DNA from: Muribaculum intestinale
GTDB taxonomy: Bacteria > Bacteroidota > Bacteroidia > Bacteroidales > Muribaculaceae
Reading direction: 5' to 3'
Assembly: GCF_002201515.1 (NCBI RefSeq)
Contig: NZ_CP021421.1
Location: 930,001 to 994,000, forward strand
DNA: 64,000 nt
Shown here: one piece after another, positions 1-9,751 of the stretch
How positions within the stretch are numbered: position 1 is the stretch's first letter
Layout: each line of letters begins with the position of its first letter
Made by a program: the position numbers and the translations under genes
Notes under the pieces: model-generated
Databases searched by the model: none
The model's input: the letters and a program-made list of their open reading frames with translations, nothing else
What the model was told of the DNA's origin: nothing

Positions 1-1182
1 GAAATAACCGATTTTTACGTTGTGCCCGAGCTTGAGGTGTCCGGTAAACGGGATTTCACCCATTATACACTTTACAAGAGTCGATTTTCCCTCGCCATTC
101 TTTCCGACAAAAGCCACCTTCTCGCCACGCTTTATGGTAAACGTTGCGCCGTCAAACACCTGATGGTCGCCATATGCCTTCCCTACCCCGTCGGCTATTA
201 CCGGGTAGTCGCCCGAGCGTGGGGCCGGAGGGAATCGCAGGTTAAGACGCGAGGTGTCGACCTCATCGACCTCTATGCGCTCGATTTTGGCGAGCTGCTT
301 CATGCGGCTCTGCACCTGCACGGCCTTTGTGGCCTTGTAGCGGAAGCGTTCGATGAATTCCTCGGTGTCCTGTATCTGTTTCTGCTGATTCTCATAGGCA
401 CGGCGCTGCTGCTCGATGCGCTCCTGATGAAGCACCACATATTTCGAGTAGTTGACAGCGTAGTCATATATCTTGCCAAGTGAAATCTCGATTGTGCGGT
501 TGGTGACATTGTCTATGAACGCACGGTCGTGGCTTACAAGCACCACAGCGCCGGCCTTGGTGACAAGAAAATTCTCAAGCCACTGTATCGACTCGATGTC
601 AAGATGGTTGGTAGGCTCGTCGAGCAACAGCACGTCGGGGCGCTGCAATAGAATCTTGGCAAGCTCGATACGCATACGCCATCCGCCTGAAAACTCTGAA
701 GTAGGACGGTTGAAGTCGCTGCGCACAAATCCGAGGCCTATGAGTGTCTTCTCCATCTCAGCCTCTCCGCCGTCGCCCTCTTCCATTGATATCTGCTCGG
801 AAAGTGTGGTCATGCGGTCGATGAGACGTGCATACGCATCGCTCTCGTAGTCGGTGCGTTCGGCAAGCTCCGCGCTCAGACGGTCGTATTGCTCGTGAAG
901 CTGCTGTATATGGCCGAAGGCTTTGCGCACTTCGTCGATTACCGTGTTGGTATCGGTCAGCGTCATATGCTGCGGGAGATAACCTATTGTCACATCCTGC
1001 GGTACGGCCACAGAGCCGGAGGTGGGCTTCTGCACACCGGCGATAATCTTGAGCATGGTCGACTTTCCGGCCCCGTTCTTTCCGACGAGGGCTATGCGAT
1101 CGCGCTTGTTGATTACATAGTTTATGCCGTCGAAAAGACTTTTCGCGCTGAATTCAACCGATAGATTCTGTATCGAAATCAT
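1..1182 (-). CDS. ABC-F family ATP-binding protein (3' part cut by window edge)
   Basis: About 394 residues are visible from an ATG at 1180-1182; the C-terminal part lies outside the window. The first ATPase domain is complete: Walker A GKNGAGKS near residue 35, signature FSGGWRMR, Walker B LLLDEPTNHLD, then a switch motif VLVSHDRAFID. A charged linker rich in Q, E and R follows, and then the second Walker A, GKNGEGKS, near residue 355. Tandem ATPase domains joined by a charged linker, with no membrane segments, define the ABC-F group of soluble ribosome-associated factors (EttA, Uup, antibiotic-protection proteins). Which subgroup this is cannot be told here. It is divergent from the esterase gene at 1282 and has its own promoter. 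Confidence 0.9.
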   Translation of the reverse strand, partial: MISIQNLSVEFSAKSLFDGINYVINKRDRIALVGKNGAGKSTMLKIIAGVQKPTSGSVAVPQDVTIGYLPQHMTLTDTNTVIDEVRKAFGHIQQLHEQYDRLSAELAERTDYESDAYARLIDRMTTLSEQISMEEGDGGEAEMEKTLIGLGFVRSDFNRPTSEFSGGWRMRIELAKILLQRPDVLLLDEPTNHLDIESIQWLENFLVTKAGAVVLVSHDRAFIDNVTNRTIEISLGKIYDYAVNYSKYVVLHQERIEQQRRAYENQQKQIQDTEEFIERFRYKATKAVQVQSRMKQLAKIERIEVDEVDTSRLNLRFPPAPRSGDYPVIADGVGKAYGDHQVFDGATFTIKRGEKVAFVGKNGEGKSTLVKCIMGEIPFTGHLKLGHNVKIGYF

Positions 1183-1205
1183 CTGTTATCTATAGAAAAA
1201 CACTA

Positions 1206-1213
1206 CAAAGGTA
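1206..1213 (-). promoter_or_regulatory. -7 element of the ABC-F gene promoter
   Basis: On the minus strand this reads TACCTTTG, an exact match to the Bacteroidetes sigma consensus TAnnTTTG. It lies 24 bp upstream of the ABC-F start codon, giving a leader of about 17-20 nt. No strong -33 box was identified. Confidence 0.65.
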
Positions 1214-1234
1214 CTCAATCCCGCAGACATTTCA

Positions 1235-1242
1235 TAACTTTG
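1235..1242 (+). promoter_or_regulatory. -7 element of the SGNH hydrolase promoter
   Basis: TAACTTTG matches TAnnTTTG and lies about 40 bp upstream of the ATG at 1282. It is divergent from the ABC-F promoter at 1206-1213, so the two genes share a compact intergenic region of about 100 bp. Confidence 0.6.
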
Positions 1243-1281
1243 TATCCGAACCCCTGAATAACATCGAAACATCATTATCAT

Positions 1282-1989
1282 ATGAAGATTATTAAAACAA
1301 TTGCCATCAGTACATTCATCGCAGCGACATCTCTTCTGTGCGATGCCCGTGAGTTTCAGGACTGGTCAAACTTCCGCCGCTACCACGACAGCAACACCGA
1401 AGTAAAGGCACTTCCTGCGGCCGAACGACAGGTTGTGTTCCTGGGCAACTCGATTACAGACAACTGGGCCCGTTTCCGACCCGACTTTTTCAAACAGAAC
1501 GGCTATATCGGACGCGGAATCTCGGGACAGACCACCTATCAGTTCCTGTCGCGTTTCCGTGAAGATGTAATCAATCTGGGTCCGCGCATCGTGGTCATCA
1601 ATGCCGCCACCAACGATGTGGCTGAAAACACCCATCCATATGTCGAGGATATGACTGTCGACAATATATCGTCGCTCATCGAACTCGCTCAGGCCAACGG
1701 CATAACTCCGGTACTCACCACCACTCTTCCGGCGGCATCGTTCGGATGGCGCAAGGAGATTACCGGAAGTTCCGACAAAATCGCATCTCTGAACAAGCGT
1801 CTTGAAGCGCTCGCAAAGAAGAAAGGCATCCTGTTTGTCGACTATTATTCGCGTCTTGTCAGTCCGGGCGACGAGACCCGGGCACTGAATCCGGCCTATA
1901 CCAACGACGGCGTGCATCCCACCGAAGCCGGATATGCAGTGATGGAATCAATAATCCACCCTGTGCTACAGGACTTGCTCGCGAAATAA
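1282..1989 (+). CDS. Secreted SGNH/GDSL-type hydrolase
   Basis: 235 residues with a short hydrophobic signal peptide (about residues 1-22), so probably periplasmic or exported. The SGNH fold is shown by block I GNSIT (nucleophile Ser57), a block II glycine in GRGISGQT, block III NAATND, and block V with Asp209 and His212 in DGVHPT. This family cleaves ester bonds: sialate and carbohydrate O-acetyl esterases, acylhydrolases and lysophospholipases. The substrate cannot be read from sequence. Bacteroidales members of this size often deacetylate glycans, which would suit the sugar-using genes elsewhere in the window, but that is inference. It is a single gene with its own promoter, followed by the SRP RNA gene. 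Confidence 0.88.
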   Translation: MKIIKTIAISTFIAATSLLCDAREFQDWSNFRRYHDSNTEVKALPAAERQVVFLGNSITDNWARFRPDFFKQNGYIGRGISGQTTYQFLSRFREDVINLGPRIVVINAATNDVAENTHPYVEDMTVDNISSLIELAQANGITPVLTTTLPAASFGWRKEITGSSDKIASLNKRLEALAKKKGILFVDYYSRLVSPGDETRALNPAYTNDGVHPTEAGYAVMESIIHPVLQDLLAK

Positions 1990-2086
1990 GTCACCATCCA
2001 CGTGACTCGCAATAGGGGAATTGCTGCACGCATGCGCTGGCTGTAAATGAGTTATCCTTTCAGTAGCAAAAAATCGCAGTCAAAAA

Positions 2087-2117
2087 TTTGCGACGTAAAA
2101 AAAATGTAGTACCTTTG
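2087..2117 (+). promoter_or_regulatory. Promoter of the SRP RNA gene
   Basis: TTTG at 2087-2090, then 19 bp, then TACCTTTG at 2110-2117. This is a full match to the Bacteroidetes -33/-7 promoter at its normal spacing. It ends 5 bp before the proposed first base of the RNA. Confidence 0.75.
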
Positions 2118-2122
2118 CGCCC

Positions 2123-2219
2123 GGGTAAGTCCTACACGACCAGCTCCCCGGGAACTCCGCCAGGCCTTGACCGGAGCAACGGTACCGGGTTGTAGCGGTG
2201 CGATGTAGTCAGCTTACCC
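2123..2219 (+). ncRNA. ffs: Signal recognition particle RNA (4.5S-like, small bacterial type)
   Basis: A 97-nt RNA whose ends pair (GGGTAAG at 2123-2129 with CTTACCC at 2213-2219), followed at once by a run of six T. The centre holds the two halves of the Ffh-binding symmetric loop, CAGG at 2161-2164 and AGCA at 2175-2178, flanked by pairing CCG and CGG. This is the signature of helix 8 of SRP RNA. The apical part between the halves is CC-UUGACC-GG, a hexaloop in place of the usual GNRA tetraloop. The RNA binds Ffh and targets nascent membrane proteins to the translocon. A strong promoter lies directly upstream. Identification is by motif and fold, not by alignment. Confidence 0.85.
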
Positions 2220-2276
2220 TTTTTTCATGCAGTTACATCAGCCGGCGCCGGCAAGCGCCACAGCATAATAGAAACT

Positions 2277-2333
2277 ATCGGGTCCGCAGAGCCTCTGAAC
2301 ACATTTCTAGAGGCATTGCGGACCCGATTTTTC
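2277..2333. terminator. Strong hairpin terminator, possibly bidirectional
   Basis: A 12-bp perfect outer stem (2277-2288 with 2317-2328), extended by a partly paired inner stem, is followed by TTTTTCT. It lies downstream of the SRP RNA and downstream of the leftward alcohol dehydrogenase gene, so it may serve both. I see no gene in the rest of 2226-2505. Confidence 0.7.
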
Positions 2334-2505
2334 TATCACCTATCGTACAAATCGGGCACTGACAATCAAAACTCCCGGACATAACACTTCCATGTATACC
2401 GCGCCATTATGTACGACTCAGGCATATCAGAGTTTGATTCCTGCGCATGAAACCAATCTCCTGATATGCCTGAAACTTGTTGTTAATTGTAAGAATCGAA
2501 CGGAA

Positions 2506-3717
2506 CTACATCAGAGCCATGTATATAGCTTTGGTATCCCTGGCCGTGAGGGGGACGTAGTTGCCTATGGATTCACCCTTATGCATGTGCAGAGCCTCGA
2601 CGAGTGCCGGGATATCCGGGTCGATGACACCGAGTCCGGCAAAATCGGAAGGCATGCCGATATTGAGGAAGAAAGAGCGCAGACGCGCTATGCCTTCCAA
2701 GGCAATATCGACAGGAACTGACCCGGGGGCCGGGACGACATCCATCACCCGCTCGGCAAACTGTGCCACCTTGCCGGGATTTTTTGCAGCCACATACTCC
2801 ATCCATGCGGGAATCACAGCCGCGAGTCCGGCTCCATGTGCTACATCCGGATATACAGCACTGATTTCATGCTCGATAAAATGACTCGACCAGTCCTCGC
2901 GCCGTCCGGTGCCGCAGATGCCGTTGTGGGCGAGTGTTGCCGCCCACATTATGTTGGCACGAGCCTGATAGTCGTCGGGCGACTCCATCACACGGCGCCC
3001 TTCGCAGACAATCGCTTTCAGCAGCCCCTCGGCCACGCGGTCGGTAACTTCACAATCGGGAGTATTGGAGAAATAGCGTTCGAATATGTGGGCCATCATG
3101 TCGACAATACCACAGGCGGTCTGCCAGGCCGGAAGTGTGAGAGTCAGCTCCGGATTCATTATCGCGAACTTAGGACGCAGCACCGACTCAGTGCGCAGAC
3201 TCAGTTTCACGGGGCCGGAAACGACCTCTCCGTCTTCATTCCTTACCTCACGAAGGGTGATTACCGAATTGCCCGAGCCTTCGCTGCCGGCAGCCGGTAT
3301 GGTAAGCACCACTCCGACCGGCAAAGCACGCTCAGGCGTAGCCTTTCCACAATAGAAATCCCAGAAATCGCCGTCGTACAGTGCACCGAGGGCAATCGCC
3401 TTGGCTGTGTCGATTACCGAGCCGCCGCCGACAGCAATGATGATATCTATATCGTGCATGCGCACAAGCTCGATACCTTCGCGCACACGGTCGTCGGCCG
3501 GATTGGGCTGGATGCCCTCGAGGTTGAAAGTGTCGAAACCGGCTGCATGAAGCGAACGCACAGCACGCCCGACGGCACCACTTCTTACGGCAGAGCCTCC
3601 GCCATATACCACAAGCGCGCGCGTGCCGCCAAACTCTTTGGCAAGCTCGCCGATTCTCTTTTCAGTATAGCGCCCGAACACAAACTTTGTCGGAGCATAA
3701 TATACAAAATTATCCAT
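2506..3717 (-). CDS. Iron-containing alcohol dehydrogenase (YqhD/butanol dehydrogenase type)
   Basis: 403 residues from the ATG giving MDNFVYYAPTKFVFG; an upstream in-frame ATG at 3765 would add 16 residues unlike the family, so I reject it. The NAD(P)-binding part carries GGGSVIDTAKA. The metal-binding part carries MAHIFERYF and the region HFIEHEISAVYPDVAHGAG, whose histidines fit the divalent metal ligands of the Fe-ADH family. The VYPDVAHGAGLA pattern is typical of the YqhD/BdhA branch, which reduces aldehydes with NADPH. Probable role: cytoplasmic reduction of short-chain or toxic aldehydes. It lies 157 bp downstream of yidC, beyond a hairpin terminator, and is probably transcribed alone. 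Confidence 0.9.
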   Translation of the reverse strand: MDNFVYYAPTKFVFGRYTEKRIGELAKEFGGTRALVVYGGGSAVRSGAVGRAVRSLHAAGFDTFNLEGIQPNPADDRVREGIELVRMHDIDIIIAVGGGSVIDTAKAIALGALYDGDFWDFYCGKATPERALPVGVVLTIPAAGSEGSGNSVITLREVRNEDGEVVSGPVKLSLRTESVLRPKFAIMNPELTLTLPAWQTACGIVDMMAHIFERYFSNTPDCEVTDRVAEGLLKAIVCEGRRVMESPDDYQARANIMWAATLAHNGICGTGRREDWSSHFIEHEISAVYPDVAHGAGLAAVIPAWMEYVAAKNPGKVAQFAERVMDVVPAPGSVPVDIALEGIARLRSFFLNIGMPSDFAGLGVIDPDIPALVEALHMHKGESIGNYVPLTARDTKAIYMALM

Positions 3718-3744
3718 GATAACAAGTTGTAGGGTTAAGCAAGC

Positions 3745-3772
3745 TAAGGGCATGTCTAAAAACATGCTCTAA
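3745..3772 (-). repeat. IS-end-like sequence upstream of the alcohol dehydrogenase gene
   Basis: On the minus strand this stretch begins TTAGAGCATGTTT and can form a small GCATGT/ACATGC hairpin (3750-3767). The first 13 bases match the end of the MITE at 33839-34186, counted with its TTA duplication (TTAGAGCTTGTTT), at 12 of 13 positions. It could be a solo inverted-repeat relic of a related insertion sequence, or chance. Confidence 0.3.
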
Positions 3773-3814
3773 AGTAATCAATGTCGTAATGACTCCACAA
3801 GGGGAGAAAAGAGG

Positions 3815-3852
3815 TTAGGGCCGTCAGGAACTTTATGCCCATCCGGCCCTAA
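3815..3852 (-). terminator. Hairpin terminator of yidC
   Basis: A 9-bp perfect stem (3815-3823 with 3844-3852) with a 20-nt loop. On the minus strand it is followed by CCTCTTTTC, a moderate U-rich tail. It lies 23 bp after the yidC stop codon. Confidence 0.55.
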
Positions 3853-3874
3853 TCTATTTATATCATATATAAAA

Positions 3875-5986
3875 TCAACGGCGTTTGCCGGCTCCGCCCT
3901 GACGCTTCTGCTGCTCGCGAAGCATGGCTTGCTGCTGGCGCTGCGCCTCTTCAAGACGTGCCATGAATCCGCTCTTCTTACGGGGCTTCTTGGCAGCCTC
4001 GGCCATCTTGGCGCGCATCTTGTCCTCGTTTACCACGTGGCGGAAGATATACATCTGCACGATGGTGATAAGGAGCGAAAGGAAGTAATAGTATGACAGA
4101 CCTGCAGCGTAATTGTTGAAGAACACCAGGAACATCAAAGGCATCAGATACATCATCCACTTCATGCCCGGCATAGCCGACGATGAGGGCTGATTGGCCA
4201 TAGTGAACTTGGTATAGATGATATTGGTGACTGTCATGAGCAGACAGAAGAGCGACAGATGATTGCCGAAGTACTCCGTAACCAGAGGTATGTTGCCCGA
4301 CCATGTAAGGATGGCATCAGGAGCCGAAAGGTCTTTCGCCCAGAGGAACGACTGTCCGCGCAGTTCGATACATGAGGGGAAGAAAGCAAACATCGCTATA
4401 AGCACAGGGAACTGAAGAAGCATCGGCAGACATCCGGCCATGGGGTTGGCGCCGGCCTTGGAGTAAAGTTCCATGGTCTTCTGCTGGCGGGTCATAGAGT
4501 TTTCCTGGCCCGGATACTTCTCGTTGATAGCCTGAATCTCAGGATTCAGCAGGCGCATCTTGGCCTGGGACATGTAGCTCTTATAAGTAAAGGGAAAGAG
4601 TATGAGCTTGATGAATATAGTGAGGATGAGGATTATAATTCCATAATTACTAAATACCGAACCGAGGATATTGAATACAGGAATTACAATCAATGTATTA
4701 ATCCACCTCACGATAGGCCATCCCAGCGGAACCAGTTCCGTAAGGTCAAGATCATCGTCAGGATAAAGTTCCTTGTCGACAGCGCTCAGCATCGGATAGA
4801 GGTTGGGGCCGATAAGAATATCGAACGAAGCCGGACTCTCTGTGCCGGGGTTGTAGTCGAGGGTGGATATTGCCTCCATCTCCTTGAGATAGTCGGCATC
4901 ATCGTTTACAGAAAGTACCGTAGACTGCAGAGCAGCGTTGTTGAACGAATTGCGTGCGATGAAAGCCATGGAGAAGAACTGGTTTTTAAACGCCAGCCAC
5001 TTGACAGGCTCGTTGATTTCCTTGGAGTCAGACGATGTCTCCTTGAGATTATCAACACCGCCTCCGGCATATTTGTAGAAAATAGCGGAATTGCGCTCCT
5101 CGAACATGCGGCCTTCCTCCTGGCGTATCATGCGCTGTCGCCAAACGAAGTCCATTGTCACGACATTCGACGGGATAATGCTTTGCATCCCCTTCTGCTC
5201 AACGTCGAGACGCACTACATAGCTGTCGGGGAGCAGCGTATAACGCAGACCGAACTCGGTACCCTTGCCGAGATCGAGGCTCATGAGCACCGAGGAGTCG
5301 GTGACTTCGGTAGGACGGAAATAGAAATCACGTGTATCAAACTCGCGGTCGGCCGAACTGAGGATAAACGAATAGGCGTCGTCGTTACCGGAGATTACCT
5401 TTACATTTCCACCACGAAAACTGTCGTACTTCGAGAGTTCGGCGGCGGCAATCATTGCACCCTTGGTAGAGATGTCAAGTGAAATAAGGTCGTTGGCGAG
5501 GCGCACAGTATCGTTTGTGCCCTGGAGATATCGTGCAAATCCCTGATATTGGGTAAGGTCGCGAAGCAGTGTCTTTACCCGCGCCACAGCGTCGGAGTAG
5601 GCCTTTGAGCTGATGCCCGACGAGGTGAGCGCCATAGCCGGATTGGCAAGCATCCCGACCGGCACATCAACGGAGTCGACACGTATATGTCCGGTGACTT
5701 CCGTGCCATTTCCTGTAAGCACTATTCCGTCGCGGTCGATACGACCGGTGCCGGTACTGTCCTGTACGCCATAACGGGCCACAGCATCGGCAAGCATCAC
5801 AAGCTGTCCGCGCGTAAGCGAGTCGGAAGGCGACGCAAGCAGATTGTCGGCGGCAGCCTGAGCCTGCTCTTGAGTGACCTCCATGTCGGGGGCCGGGCCA
5901 GGCTGTGGTTCCGGCTGATTCAGCCACATAAATCCTAATAGCACGGCACCCATCAGGAGCATGCCGTACATAGTGTTCTTATCCAT
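3875..5986 (-). CDS. yidC: Membrane protein insertase YidC
   Basis: 703 residues, longer than E. coli YidC (548), as usual in Bacteroidetes. An N-terminal helix (about residues 6-22) is followed by a large periplasmic domain. The conserved Oxa1-type five-helix core lies at about 430-650, with recognisable segments GSVFSNYGIIILILTIF and NPMAGCLPMLLQFPVLIAMF. A basic tail rich in K, R and Q ends the protein and could contact the ribosome. YidC inserts proteins into the inner membrane alone or with SecYEG. It follows pyrG by 10 bp, so the two are cotranscribed; pyrG-yidC is a common Bacteroidales pair. Confidence 0.97.
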   Translation of the reverse strand: MDKNTMYGMLLMGAVLLGFMWLNQPEPQPGPAPDMEVTQEQAQAAADNLLASPSDSLTRGQLVMLADAVARYGVQDSTGTGRIDRDGIVLTGNGTEVTGHIRVDSVDVPVGMLANPAMALTSSGISSKAYSDAVARVKTLLRDLTQYQGFARYLQGTNDTVRLANDLISLDISTKGAMIAAAELSKYDSFRGGNVKVISGNDDAYSFILSSADREFDTRDFYFRPTEVTDSSVLMSLDLGKGTEFGLRYTLLPDSYVVRLDVEQKGMQSIIPSNVVTMDFVWRQRMIRQEEGRMFEERNSAIFYKYAGGGVDNLKETSSDSKEINEPVKWLAFKNQFFSMAFIARNSFNNAALQSTVLSVNDDADYLKEMEAISTLDYNPGTESPASFDILIGPNLYPMLSAVDKELYPDDDLDLTELVPLGWPIVRWINTLIVIPVFNILGSVFSNYGIIILILTIFIKLILFPFTYKSYMSQAKMRLLNPEIQAINEKYPGQENSMTRQQKTMELYSKAGANPMAGCLPMLLQFPVLIAMFAFFPSCIELRGQSFLWAKDLSAPDAILTWSGNIPLVTEYFGNHLSLFCLLMTVTNIIYTKFTMANQPSSSAMPGMKWMMYLMPLMFLVFFNNYAAGLSYYYFLSLLITIVQMYIFRHVVNEDKMRAKMAEAAKKPRKKSGFMARLEEAQRQQQAMLREQQKRQGGAGKRR

Positions 5987-5996
5987 TCAGTATTCT

Positions 5997-7664
<1,668 letters not shown>

Positions 7665-7681
7665 TTACTATAGCCACATAT

Positions 7682-7715
7682 GCCGACGTTTATAATCAAA
7701 ACGTCGGCAAAGGTA
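7682..7715 (-). promoter_or_regulatory. pyrG promoter with a hairpin at the predicted transcript start
   Basis: On the minus strand TACCTTTG (7708-7715) is the -7 element. A perfect 10-bp inverted repeat with a 7-nt loop begins within it (7682-7691 pairs with 7699-7708), so the RNA would begin with or just inside a stable GC-rich stem. The leader to the GTG start is about 75 nt. Confidence 0.6.
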
Positions 7716-7758
7716 ATTATTTTCAATTACAAATCATCTGTGGCCGGCATCGAATTTT

Positions 7759-8544
7759 TTAGAGGGTAAGATGTGTGCCTCCCGACATATCGGCTAAAGC
7801 CGCGGCCGAAGTTATCACCACCTCTCCTACTCCTCCGCACAATGCATCGAAAGAATTTGACAACTTGGGAATCATACCTCCCGACACCGTGCCGTCGGCC
7901 TTCAGCGACTCGAACATGGCAGGATTTATGGCAGGAATTACCGAATCATCATCCGCCTCGTCGCTCAGTACTCCTGGCTTCTCAAAGCAGAATACAAGCC
8001 GCACATCGAAATATGGGGTAAGACCGGTGGCGACAGACTGTGCCATGGTGTCGGCATTTGTGTTGAGCAGATGCCCTATACCATCGTGGGTAAGGGGTGC
8101 GACTACCGGCACTACGCCAGCGCGGACAAGTGTGGCAAGAGCCTCGCCGTTGACACGCTCAACATCGCCTACCCATCCGTAGTCGATTCCGGCCTCAGTG
8201 ACGGGTCGACGGCGCGAACGGATTATGTCCATGTCGGCGCCCGTCATGCCGAGAGCATCGACTCCGAGGGCCTGCAGACCGGCTACCACCGATTTGTTGA
8301 CCAGACCTCCGTATACCATTGTCACCACGCGAAGCATGGCCTCGTCTGTGACGCGGCGTCCTTCAATCATAGTGGTGGCGATGCCCAGGTCGGCTGCAAC
8401 TTTTGTGGCGGAGCGACCTCCACCGTGCACGAGAAGTTTGAATCCGTCTATGGCTGCGAAATCGCGCAAGAGACGGTCGAGACTGTCTTGCTCCTCGACA
8501 ATCTTGCCTCCGACCTTCACTACCGTTATCTTGTCCTTACACAT
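7759..8544 (-). CDS. argB: Acetylglutamate kinase
   Basis: 261 residues of the amino acid kinase fold. Visible motifs are the phosphate-binding KVGGKIVEE near the N-terminus, LLVHGGG (substrate loop), GMTGADMDII, and the C-terminal SGGMIPKL characteristic of ArgB. It phosphorylates N-acetylglutamate (or, in some Bacteroidetes, a succinylated equivalent) in arginine synthesis. No other arginine gene is nearby. It lies 28 bp after prfB and is probably read from the same transcript. Its fold relative proB lies at 61058-62170; ArgB is separated from it by the absence of a PUA domain and by the acetylglutamate motifs. Confidence 0.92.
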   Translation of the reverse strand: MCKDKITVVKVGGKIVEEQDSLDRLLRDFAAIDGFKLLVHGGGRSATKVAADLGIATTMIEGRRVTDEAMLRVVTMVYGGLVNKSVVAGLQALGVDALGMTGADMDIIRSRRRPVTEAGIDYGWVGDVERVNGEALATLVRAGVVPVVAPLTHDGIGHLLNTNADTMAQSVATGLTPYFDVRLVFCFEKPGVLSDEADDDSVIPAINPAMFESLKADGTVSGGMIPKLSNSFDALCGGVGEVVITSAAALADMSGGTHLTL

Positions 8545-8572
8545 AATCTTATCCGGTGTATATCAATGAATC

Positions 8573-9694
8573 TCACTCTCCGTCCTGCTCCTGGGCAAAC
8601 TGCATGAGGTATGCTTTGATAAACGGATCAAGATCCCCGTCCATCACTGCATTGACATCAGAGGTCTGCCACCCGGTACGATGGTCCTTGACACGACGGT
8701 CGTCGAACACATACGAGCGAATCTGCGAGCCCCATTCGATTTTCATCTTTCCATCCTCAATCTTGCGCTGTTCGGCCAGACGGTGCTGCAGCTCCTTGTC
8801 GTAAAGAATCGAACGCAGCTGGCGCATGGCGTTCTCTTTGTTCTTGGGCTGGTCGCGTGTCTCGGTGTTCTCAATGAGAATCTCTTCCTTCTCGCCGGTA
8901 TATGGGTCGGTAAACTGATAACGCAGACGCACTCCCGACTCTACCTTGTTGACGTTCTGGCCTCCGGCACCTCCGCTTCGGAAGGTGTCCCAGCTGAGCA
9001 ACGCCGGATCAACGTGTACCTCGATTGTATCGTCGACAAGCGGAGTAACGAATACCGACGCAAACGATGTCATACGCTTGCCCTGGGCATTGTAGGGCGA
9101 AACCCGCACAAGACGGTGCACGCCGTTCTCGCTCTTGAGATAGCCGTATGCCATCGGGCCGTCGACCTCGATTGTAACCGATTTTATGCCGGCTTCGTCA
9201 CCTTCAAGTATATTGGCGATTGCGGTCTTGTAGCCTCTGTCCTCGCAATAGCGCAGATACATGCGCATAAGCATTGACGCCCAGTCCTGGCTCTCGGTAC
9301 CTCCGGCGCCGGAATTGATTTTCAATACGGCTCCAAGCGAGTCTTCTTCGCGGCGGAGCATATTGCGCAGCTCCATATCCTCGATTTTGGCGATGAGGTC
9401 GGTGTACATTCGATCAAGTTCTTCCTCCTCGACCAGCCCCTCTTTAAGGAAGTCCCAGGCAAGCTGAAGCTCGCCGACAGCCTTGTCGACTTCATCATAT
9501 GAGTCAATCCACTGGTGCAGTTGCTTCACTTTCTTCATCTGTGCCTGAGCCTCTTTCTGATGTTCCCAGAAGTCGGGCACATGAGTGCGCAGCTCTTCTT
9601 CCTCCACTTCGATACGTTTGGAGTCTATATCAAGATAATGTCGAAGCGCATCTTTGCGCTCTATAGCCTGCTTTAGCTGGTCGTAGGTTATCAT
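8573..9694 (-). CDS. prfB: Peptide chain release factor 2, without programmed frameshift
   Basis: 373 residues in one unbroken frame. It carries the catalytic GGQ loop in SGGAGGQNVNKVESG and the codon-recognition loop as RVSPYNAQGKR, so the classical SPF tripeptide is SPY. It recognises UGA and UAA and triggers peptide release. In many bacteria codon 26 of prfB is a UGA read through by a +1 shift at CUU-UGA. Here the equivalent place reads TAT CTT GAT, with no UGA and no extra base, so that autoregulation is absent. The gene lies between the acyl-CoA ligase (57 bp upstream) and argB. Confidence 0.95.
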   Translation of the reverse strand: MITYDQLKQAIERKDALRHYLDIDSKRIEVEEEELRTHVPDFWEHQKEAQAQMKKVKQLHQWIDSYDEVDKAVGELQLAWDFLKEGLVEEEELDRMYTDLIAKIEDMELRNMLRREEDSLGAVLKINSGAGGTESQDWASMLMRMYLRYCEDRGYKTAIANILEGDEAGIKSVTIEVDGPMAYGYLKSENGVHRLVRVSPYNAQGKRMTSFASVFVTPLVDDTIEVHVDPALLSWDTFRSGGAGGQNVNKVESGVRLRYQFTDPYTGEKEEILIENTETRDQPKNKENAMRQLRSILYDKELQHRLAEQRKIEDGKMKIEWGSQIRSYVFDDRRVKDHRTGWQTSDVNAVMDGDLDPFIKAYLMQFAQEQDGE

Positions 9695-9751
9695 ATTGCG
9701 GGAATTGGAGTCGTTGTTTTTGGGGTGAAGTAAAATGTCGGGGCGCCGACT

